NCBI RefSeq assembly: GCF_030445035.2 | Contig: NC_080694.1 | Location: 75,822,094-75,886,093 of the forward strand | DNA from: Dasypus novemcinctus | Lineage: Eukaryota > Chordata > Mammalia > Cingulata > Dasypodidae | Direction: 5' to 3' | DNA length: 64,000 nucleotides | Shown here: in pieces, positions 55,980-64,000 of the stretch | Position numbering within the stretch: position 1 is the stretch's first letter | Layout of the letters: each line of letters opens with the position of its first letter | Made by a program: the position numbers and the translations under genes | Notes under the pieces: generated by a model | The model's database searches: none | The model's input: the letters and a program-made list of their open reading frames with translations, nothing else | What the model was told of the DNA's origin: nothing

Positions 55980-58335
55980 TTAAACAAGGATGTTTACTAC
56001 CATTTTAATTCACTATGTTGTTTTCTTTTGAACTGCATTACCTTTCTTTTTTTCTCTCTTGCATAGATGCAAGAATATTACATTATTACTGCTAACCACA
56101 GTCCATAGGTCACACCAGCTGTATTTTTCCCAGGCTTCTCCACATTCCCTTCACCCTGCAGTAGTGATGGACATTTGCTCTAGCTCATGAAGGATGCTCT
56201 TGCATCTGTCCCATCCACCACAATTCTCATCCACTTCTTGGTTTACCGTGCTATTCAGTTCCTAGATTATTCTCTAGCATTCTGTCAATTGGCATTTACA
56301 TCCCTAGACTACCATTTTCAACCACATCCTCGTTTATAAACCAGCTGTTACCCCATTATGTGTTACTATCCACTCTATACACTTCCACACTTTTACAGTA
56401 AAACTAATTAAAACTTCTACATATATTAAACATCAGTAGTCCATCTCACGCCTTCTCTTATCTCCTTTAAGAATCCACCACCTACCACCAGGTCTTGAAA
56501 ATATTTTCTTACAATTTCTTTTAGGATGTTTGCACATCTTTTGCTGTCATTTAGTTTCCTGAGAATTTGTTCATCTTTTTCCCATTCTTTTCTTCATCTG
56601 TTCTTTTGTATGTTCACTTTCAGAGGACATTTCTTCAAGCTCACCAATCCTTTCTTCTGCCTCCTCAAATCTGCTATTAGATTTCAATGTTTTTTAAAAA
56701 TTTCATTTATTGCACATTTCATTCCCATAAGATCTGCCATTTTTCTATGTATGCTTTCAAATTCTTCTTTGTGCTCATCCAGTGTCTTCTTGATATCCTT
56801 AATCTCTTTGGCCATCTCATTGAATTTATTAAGGAGATTTGTTTGAATATCTATGATTAGTTGTCTCAACTCCTTTATGTCATCTGGAGGCTTATCTTGT
56901 TCCTTTAACTAGGCCATAGCTCCTGTTTCCTGTGTGGATTGTAATTTTTTGTTGGTGTCTTGGCATCTGGCTTACTAGAGTATGTATTCTCTACATACAG
57001 TAGTTTTTCTCTTTGGTTTAGGGCTTCCTATCCTTTCTCCTGTGCTGGTTGTGCAGGAGGAGCCAAGCATGTAGTTGGTGCTGTCAGCTGTGGAGGCTCA
57101 AGCTGCCCTCATTGTGTCAGGGACCAATGAAGCTTCACACAACTTTCTCCTTTGCCAGGGGTAGGGACAGAGTCATAGGTGTGCGGAATAATCCAAGTCA
57201 TGCAGGCCTAGACTGTAGTTGCCCAGAGAGATTGACGAAGTGTCATGCCTCTTTCTCCCTTGCCTGGGGGAGGGATGGAGCTGCAGGTGTGGGCAGCAAT
57301 CTATGCAGTGCGGGTCCAAGATGACTGCAGTTGCCCTGGTAGACTTCCGATTTTCGGTCTGTGCCAGTCAAAGGTACCTGTAGTTGCCTGGATAGGCGGG
57401 AGTAGGGCTCCGTAGTCTCCTCCCTGCCAGAGACCCGGCTGAAGCCTAGGCTAGGACTGCAGACCGTCCTGGGTAAAAGAAACCTGTGATTTTTGGTCAG
57501 CCCAGCTTCCCCTCATGCTGGGGCAGTGTCAAAATGGCAGCCACCGCCATTTTCTGACTTGGGCAGAGTCACACCCCAGCTGTTCCCAGGGTTATACCTT
57601 AACCAGCCAAGTCTACTAATCAGTAGCTGAAATCAGCAGCCAACCGTCTCCTCCCCTGTTTCTGGGAAATGGACCTTCCAATTCCAGCCTCAGAACAGCT
57701 CCTGGGGTAGCTCATGCCACCAGAGTAGGATAATCACCGGCCTCCGCAGCTTGGCCTGTATTTTGCCGGAGAGGCTGGCGCAGGTCCCAGCAGCCTCCTC
57801 CCTGCTGGAAGTTGCAATGGGGCTAAGCTAGACCTGCAATCTGACCTGGATGCAAAGAAGCTGGTCACCACCTGCACTGTGATTCTCAGTCTGCCCCACT
57901 TCCCGTCATGGCAGGCGTGGAGCTAAGATGGCGGCTCCTGGCCTCTTTCTGACTTGGACAGGCTCAAACTTTAGCTGTTCTCAGGATTATACTTCAGCCC
58001 ACTGAATTTACTCATCAGTAGCTGAGCTGGTGCCCAACCATCTGTTCCTCCCCCTTTTTGGGAAGTGGAGCTTTCAATTCCAGCCACGGACCAGCTCCCC
58101 AGGCGGCTTGTGCCTCCAGCACAGGGTGGGCACCAGCCTCCGGGGCGTGGAGCCTCTACTCACGAGTCTTCTCTGCAGGTGGGCAGTTTCCTCCCTCCAC
58201 CGCTTCAAAGACGTTGCAGGGTGCTCTTCTGCTCTCCTGGAGCCCCCAAACAGTGCTTCAGCAGCTCCAGGGAGCTCTGGGGGTTTACTGACGGCCCTGT
58301 AGCAGGAGCTGACCAGGAGCTCCTTACTCCACTGC
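55980..58335 (-). mobile_element. L1/HAL1-like element, 5' UTR + ORF1 start joined to 3' end
   Basis: Read on the minus strand from the right: a GC-rich 5' UTR (about 58335-57000), including a YY1-like GCCATCTTAG site (complement at 57926), then an ORF1-like coiled coil around 56684-56869 (MRQLIIDIQTNLLNKFNEMA, EIKDIKKTLDEHKEEF), then 3' UTR-like sequence (GTGACCTATGGACTGTGGTT, TAATGTAATATTCTTGCATC) by 56000-56500. No ORF2 is seen. It could be a HAL1-type half-L1 or an internally deleted L1. Confidence 0.6.
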
Positions 58336-58401
58336 CATCTGCTGGTTGTCCTTCTGCATTACCTTTCTTTACACACTTCATTCATTAAAAGATCAAGTAA
58401 A

Positions 58402-58778
58402 GGGAAGCGGATTTGGTCAAGGGATAGAGCGTCCACCTACCCAGGGTTCAAACCCAGGGCCAGGGCCTCCTGACCTGTGTGGAGCTGGCCCACGCACAGT
58501 GCTGATGCGCGCAAGGAGTCCCCCGCCATGCAAGGGCGTCCCCCGTGTAGGGGAGCCCCACTCGCACCTGCGCCCCATAAAGGAGAGCTGCCCAGCACGA
58601 GAGCGCAGCCTGCCCAGGAGTGACACCGCACACGTGGAGAGCTGACTCAGCAAGATGATGCTACAAAAAGAGACACAAATTCCTGGTGCCGCTGGGGGTG
58701 GGGGGGGGTGGGGGGGTGGAGTAGGGTGGGGAAGGGGAGAGAAATACATGAAAAGTAAATCTTAAAAAAAAAAAAAAA
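58402..58778 (+). mobile_element. DAS-type SINE with short TSD
   Basis: Head GGGAAGCGGATTTGGTCAAGG; a segment between the A and B boxes is short by ~10-15 bp. Ends GAGAAATACATGAAAAGTAAAT and A-rich tail, with ATCAAGTAA flanks at 58393-58401 and 58779-58787. Confidence 0.88.
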
Positions 58779-58799
58779 ATCAAGTAAGGGCATTTGTCT

Positions 58800-59100
58800 G
58801 GAGGGAGGAATCCTTTTGCTGAAGGAAACCTTTACCCAATACTGGAGTGGGAAAGCCAATAGACACGGGGGTCAGCTTCAGTGAGCTCAGGGCGCCCTCT
58901 AGTGTCCGTGGGGGCGCAGTGGTGGACCGTGGGGCCCCGCCCCGCCCCCGAAGCCCCTGGCCAGGCCTTCCGGGCAGTCGCCCTGCCGTCACTGCGGGGC
59001 TCCTCAAACTTGCCCGCCCTGCCCCGGTGTTTGGATCAGGAAGTCCGTCGTAGACCAGACGGCCAGGGTGCACGGAGAAAGGCCTGGAGGGCAAGGACCA
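58800..59100. other. GC-rich unique stretch, no gene seen
   Basis: Some CpGs, no recognised feature. Confidence 0.3.
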
Positions 59101-59465
59101 GCCGCTGCCCTGCAGACCCCCAGGCAGCTGCAGACCCCCAGGCAGCCCGACCCCAGGCAGCCTGACCCCCCAGGTGGCCTGACCCCCAGGCGGCCTGACC
59201 CCCAGGCAGCCCGAGCCCAGGTGGCCTGACCCCAGGCAGCTGCGGACCCCCAGGCAGCCTGACCCCCAGGCAGTCGCTGCCCCAGGCAGCTGCGGACCCC
59301 CAGGCAGCCTGACCCCAGGCGGCCTGACCCCAGGCAGCCTGACCCCAGGTGGCCTGACCCCAGGCAGCCTGACCCCCCAGGCAGCCGCTGCCCCAGGCAG
59401 CTGCGGACCCCCAGGCAGCCCGACCCCAGGCAGACCGACCCCAGGCAGCCGCTGCCCCAGGCCGC
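59100..59465. repeat. Minisatellite, CAGGCAGC(CG/TG)... units
   Basis: CCCCAGGCAGCCTGACCCC and CCCCAGGCAGCTGCGGACC alternate for about 365 bp (14-19 bp units). Confidence 0.93.
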
Positions 59466-59775
59466 CTGTCCGTGTCTCCGTTCTTTGGGGCTGAAGGACA
59501 TCCAGCACGGGATCTCAGGGGAAGGGACCTCCCAGCTGGTCGTGTGCCACTCGCAGCCCCCCTGCAGCCCTCTTCTACGCGGGACCCTCACCAGAGGGGC
59601 TGGGCAGTGCCCTGAGTGTGCTCCTGGGGAAGCAGCAGCGCAGGACCCCGACGGGGACCTTGTTAGAGATGCAGTTTCCAGGCCCACCCGGACCACACCG
59701 ATCCCACACCTCAGGGCGGCCCGCAGCCTGCCTTTCATTTCCTCCGGGGTCCTGCCCTTCAAAGCCGGGGAGGCT
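59466..59775. other. Unique intergenic, no gene seen
   Basis: No feature recognised. Confidence 0.3.
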
Positions 59776-60018
59776 CCCCCGGGCCACCCCTCCCCCTTCC
59801 CTCCCCTCCACTCCCCCTTTCTCCCTTCCCTCCTCCCCTTTCCCACTGCCCCTCCTCTCCTACCCCTCCCTTCCCCTCCTCTCCTCCTCCTCCCCACTTT
59901 CTGCCCCTCCCCTCCCCCTCTCCCTCCTCCCCTTCTCCTCCTCCCACTTTCCCTTCTTCCTCTTCCCTTCTCCTTCCCTTTTCCTTCTAATCCCTCTCTT
60001 CCTTCTGCTTTTTCTCTT
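59776..60018. repeat. Long polypyrimidine tract
   Basis: About 240 bases of almost pure C/T on the plus strand (CCCCTCCCCTTCTCC-like). Confidence 0.9.
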
Positions 60019-60319
60019 TCTCAGGCACACACCCTTGGAGCTTTCAGAACTCTTGACCCGGCATGGACAATTCCTTCCCTGCTCCAAAGCTTCATCTGGA
60101 GTGCGGACTCCTGGGCCCGAGGCGTTGGCTCTGACAATGGGACTTGAGGGGGGCAGTGGCTTCACCCTGCTTCCTTTCTGGGGTCGATCAGAGCCAGCAC
60201 AGCCTTGGCCCCTGAGCCTGCAGACCCCTCTCCACAGCCTGAAGGTGAGGTGCTTCAGTCTTGAATAACCGGGTTAACTCCTGCCCACACCCCCTTATAC
60301 CTATGAAAATTGCGAAGAA

Positions 60320-60475
60320 ATTTTCATAATTTTTCTGAGCCTTATTTTACTCAATCATAAAATGGGCTCAGTCATGTGGACTTGCAGGACTTTATTGCGA
60401 GGATTAGAGGGGCTATATGGGAAAAGCATCTGGCACTCTGTTAAGTCTCAGTATTTAGGAGCTGAGATTTCTGAA
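60320..60475 (+). mobile_element. MIR fragment (3' half)
   Basis: GAGCCTTATTTTACTCAATC, ATAAAATGGGCTCAG, GCGAGGATTAGAGGGGCTAT and CATCTGGCACTCTGTTAAGT follow MIR order. Confidence 0.65.
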
Positions 60476-61830
60476 TAGCCAAATGGAGGTACGGAGAAGC
60501 AGCTCCTGCTGTTCGGGGGAGCCGTCCCATGTCTGGGCCCATGGGGCTCCCACTTGTCAAAACTCATCTCACGTGTCCTTCATGAAGCTGCTGTGGCTCC
60601 TTGAGCAGGTACCTGTCCACCTCTATGTTCATAAGGAGGCATACATGTTGCACTTTGCATGGCAACTCTCTCATCAATCTCTGCCTGAGCAGACGGTGCC
60701 AACCTGGGGGGCAGAGAGAATTCGATTCCTGCTGCACCTGCCCCAGCTTCCCCTAAAGACAACGCCCAGCATATAGTATGTGTTTGGCAAATGTTTGCTG
60801 AATAAATGCATCACTGTGACAATCTAGCCGACAAGGACTTGAAATGGGTAACGCCAGCCAAAAGTGGTGGGGAAGATGTTTTCCAAATCCCTTTGTTGGG
60901 TCATAGACACAGCTGAAGTTTGCTTTTGGAATCTTCCCGTATCTCTTTGTTCTCCTCTCCCTGGAGCCCACCTAGTAAAACCTGCTTCTGTTCAGGACTC
61001 CCTTGCTGATCAGCCAGGTCCAAACCCCCAAACGCCTTCCTGCCTTGGATCCAAGTGCTCGGTTAGGGCGTTACCGAATTGGGGCGACTCACTGGGGTGG
61101 CAATGGCTGTCCTGGGGAGAAGTCGGCTTAAGGGAAGCTTGGACCCTCATTCAGCGGCCGCCTGCCCCATCTGCCGAAGGAAGCAGGCGGATGGCGCCTT
61201 GCCCGGCTTTGTTCCAGCTCGGCGGCCTTGGCTTTCTGCTGCCATGGAGGGGGGCTTGGCGGAGGTCGAGTGCTCTTTAACTTTGTGGGGTTCATTCCTC
61301 AGCTGAGACAAGAAGGGATTCGTCCCTCTCTCCCAGGTGTGGTGGGTGCATGTGTGACCACAACTGGCTGTGTGTACACTGATGTACACTCAGCATTGCT
61401 TCTGCCACTCAGTCGCACCAACGATATGGATCAGGATTGCGGAGGAGTCCATATCTTTCCTTGAAGGAGTGAAGAGTGGGATTTCTGCCCTGTGGAGGCC
61501 AAAGGGGAGATATTGCTGCAAGCTGAGTTATGAAAGGAGATTTGGAATTTTCTCATTAATGTATTTCAAATGTTTTTAACCTCGTAATAGGTATTTTGTT
61601 GTATTTGAAAGAAAACCTGCTCAATGAGAAAATATAAAAATTTCTACAGAAGTAGAGAGATGCATGCCGAGGCCCTTGTTTCAGACTCGGGGTGAAGGTG
61701 CCCCTGGCACGCGCTTGTCGGTGGCCTTGGTTCCCCCCGGGGAACTCTATGGGTGCACCTGTGCAGGGCCACACAGCTGGAGTCATGCATTATGAACTAT
61801 GTTTGAAGCTTGCTCTGAAACCCGACTTAT
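60476..61830. other. Intergenic, no gene seen
   Basis: Mixed sequence. The 60763-60815 part (GCCCAGCATATAGTATGTG, GCTGAATAAATGCATC) looks like the tail of another MIR. No protein recognised. Confidence 0.4.
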
Positions 61831-61844
61831 CAGTAAGTAGTGGT

Positions 61845-62197
61845 AGGGAAGCGGATGTGGCTCAGGTGACTGACTGCCCGCCTACCACATGGGAGGTCCT
61901 GGTTTGGTTCCCAGGGCCTCCTGGAGAAGGCGAGCTGGTGCAGCAGGCTGGCGCAGCAAGCTGACATGACAGGATGACACAACAAAAGAGACAAAACGCC
62001 GCGCCATCATCACCCATCATCCATTATGAGAGACAACAAAGCAGGGAGCTGAGGTGGCTCAAGGGATCGAGCGCCTCTCTCCCACATGGGAGGGCCCAGG
62101 TTCGGTTCCAGGTGCCTCCTAAAGAGAAGACGAGGAGATGGAGAGTGCAGACAAGGGGGGGGGGGTGGAATAAATTAATAAAAATACATTAAAAAAA
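61845..62197 (+). mobile_element. Dimeric tRNA-derived SINE with TSD
   Basis: Two tRNA-like heads in tandem: AGGGAAGCGGATGTGGCTCA with CCACATGGGAGGTCC (61845-62035), and GGAGCTGAGGTGGCTCAAGG with CCACATGGGAGGGCCCAGG (about 62043 on). The A-rich tail carries a G-run. The direct repeat TAAGTAGTGGT lies at 61834-61844 and 62198-62208. It differs from the other DAS copies in having a second tRNA-like unit. Confidence 0.85.
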
Positions 62198-62404
62198 TAA
62201 GTAGTGGTTTATATTACAAAGCTGCATCCTATCTTCCATAAAGGGGATAGAACCACTCCTCTTTTGTATCTTTTTCCCATCATTGTAAACTAACATCTTG
62301 TTACTATCCTTATAACTGAAGAGGCTTCTTTATTTTGAATTTTGCTTTTAAAAAAAATAGATTTCTAGAATAGAAATTACTAGGTAAAAGGGCATCAAGA
62401 TTTG

Positions 62405-62485
62405 TTTTGGAGGCACCAGGTAGTGAACCTGAGACCTCGTCCGTGGGAAGGAGACCCCGACCACGGAGCTCTACCCCTCCCTGCA
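62405..62485 (-). mobile_element. tRNA-Ala-like SINE unit, worn
   Basis: Minus strand TAGAGCTCCGTGGTCGGGGT, CTCCTTCCCACGGACGAGG and GGTTCACTACCTGGTGCC. Same unit as 11330, 41603 and 44888 with more substitutions. Confidence 0.55.
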
Positions 62486-62489
62486 TCGA

Positions 62490-63200
62490 GATTCTGAGGC
62501 TGTTCACACATGATAGGAAACTGCTTTTCAAATGCATGTTGCTGAGTTATAGCCCTTCATTGAGCCCCTCTGCGTGTTCCAGATGCAGGGGTCTAGTGGT
62601 AAAGAAACAGGTAGGGCTCCTTGACTCAAGGGACATATATTTCTGTGACACAGACAGACAATAAACTAACACAGTGTTACTGTAAGATCAGTGATAATTG
62701 CTTCAAATAAAAATAAACCTGGCTAGAAGATCTCGGTGCTGGTGGGATGGCAAGGGGGATATTTCAGAAGAGAGGTCTGGAGAGGCCTTTTTGAGAAGCC
62801 CTTGAGCAGACACCTGCCTGGGGTGGGAGGGACGTGAGCACCTGGGGGAGGAGGTGCGGCAGGTGCAGTGTCCTGGACGGGACTGGGCTGTCAAGAGGCC
62901 AGTGGAAGCCAAGACAGTGAGCCCGGTGAGCGGGTGGGATGAGCCCCGGTGGTCCGAGCATCCTTATACCCGAGGGGTTGGGGGAATGGTGGGGGTTGGC
63001 TTTCCTTCTGCACAGGAAGGGAAGAGAGTGGAATGTTAGCTGGGATGTGGTGGTGGGGATGTGTTCCAACTCACAAAAGGTCCCTCTGTTGTGTGGGGTA
63101 GTGGACAACAGGACAGGTGACTACTGCAGAGAAGATGGCTACAGAATGCAAACAGCAGGGGTGTAAGAAGTATTGGATTTAGTGTCAATACATTTTTTTA
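62490..63200. other. Intergenic, no gene seen
   Basis: No feature recognised apart from general simple-sequence patches. Confidence 0.35.
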
Positions 63201-63204
63201 AACA

Positions 63205-63960
63205 AAACCTTTCTTATTGTGAAATACTACAAGCACAAAATATGCATCTTGAATGAATTATTCTAAAGCATTTGCTCAATTCAAGAAATGGCAATTCAAG
63301 AGGCTACCCTGGAAGCCTCTTTTATATTACTTTTCAATCACAACTCCCTCTCTCCCCCTAAAGAATTGTTTTTTTTAATTAGAGAAGTTGTAGGTTTTCA
63401 GAAAAATCTTGCAGGAAAATCCAGCGTTCCCACATGCCCACACCCACACCCAATTTTCCTTATCATTTGCACTTTGCATTAGTTCCTCTGTTACAACGGG
63501 AGAATCAATTTTATTATAATTGTGCTATTCACTATTGTGCATAGTTTCCATTGGGCTTCACTGTGTTGTGCAGTCCTGTTGTCGTTTTTTTTATTCTAGT
63601 AACATATACAACCTAAAATTTCCCCTTTTAATTACATTCAAATATAAAATCTGGTGGTGTTAGTTGCATTCACAAGGTTGTCCTATCATCACCACTGTCC
63701 ATTATCAAAACTTCTGTGGCCCCAAACAGAAACTGCACCCTTCCCTACCCCAGCCGAGCCCTGGATTCTGTTCTTGGCTGGACAAGCTTGCGTATCCTAC
63801 CATTCTCCTACCAGCAGGATCATACAGGATTCATCCCTTTGACTTATTTCACTCAACACGGAGTTGTCAAGGCTCATCCTGTTGTTGCATTTTCAGAACT
63901 TCATTCCCTTTTACTAGTTTTACTTTTACTCTGAAGTCAGTATCTAAAAAACAGTAATAC
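63205..63960 (-). mobile_element. Old L1 3' UTR fragments, antisense
   Basis: TTAGAGAAGTTGTAGGTTTTC, GAATCAATTTTATTATAATTG, and AATTACATTCAAATATAAAATCTGGTGG with CCATTATCAAAACTTC and CCCAAACAGAAACTGCACC. These read as L1 3' UTR complements. Confidence 0.65.
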
Positions 63961-64000
63961 AAACCTCGAAACCCAAGCCGACTCTATTTTTCTCCCCCAG

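Noticed and set aside
40000-64000. Search for MHC class I (HLA-C-like) exons
   Set aside because: No alpha1-3 domain signatures seen on either strand. The window probably ends before any class I gene.

Overview
This is mammalian nuclear DNA, and the repeats point to an armadillo (Xenarthra, probably Dasypus). At least nine copies or fragments of a tRNA-derived SINE match what I know as the armadillo DAS-SINE family. Several have clear target-site duplications. They sit among L1 fragments, a few MIRs, many GC-rich minisatellites and one mariner DNA transposon. The assignment rests on recognition of the SINE family, not on a database search.

Four protein-coding genes are supported. They stand in the order and orientation of the human MHC class I beta-block / PSORS1 interval: PSORS1C2 (minus, 12.67-13.32 kb), CCHCR1 (minus, 14.87-29.50 kb, 17 coding exons rebuilt in frame to 785 aa), TCF19 (plus, 31.03-33.03 kb, 3 exons, 341 aa) and POU5F1/OCT4 (minus, 34.58-37.87 kb, 5 exons, 361 aa). 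CCHCR1 and TCF19 are head to head across a CpG-island promoter. TCF19 and POU5F1 are tail to tail, less than 1 kb apart. Conserved POU5F1 regulatory elements are visible: a proximal GC box plus hormone-response element, and a SOX-OCT composite site about 1.95 kb upstream that resembles the distal-enhancer (CR4) site. The four genes are neighbours and not a pathway: an epidermal secreted proline-rich protein, a centrosome/P-body coiled-coil protein, a growth-regulated FHA-PHD chromatin factor and a pluripotency factor.

Layout: 0-12.4 kb is GC-rich intergenic DNA with minisatellites, L1 3' ends, three SINEs and MIRs, with no recognisable gene. 12.4-33.5 kb holds the first three genes. CCHCR1 introns carry two large minisatellites, an unidentified retroposed insert with a target duplication, and a cluster of L1s with a SINE nested in one. 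34.3-40 kb is POU5F1 and its upstream control region. 40-47.7 kb is minisatellites, SINEs and an orphan CpG island. 47.72-50.21 kb is a mariner whose ends are very close to the primate Hsmar1/MADE1 ends and whose transposase region is split by a ~1.24 kb 10/11-bp minisatellite. 50.2-64 kb is L1/SINE-rich with no recognisable gene.

I see no new gene system. The most unusual items are the mariner with its internal minisatellite, the in-frame GC-AG splice donor and one-residue linker insertion predicted in POU5F1, the duplicated CCHCR1 C-terminus, and the unidentified retroposed insert.
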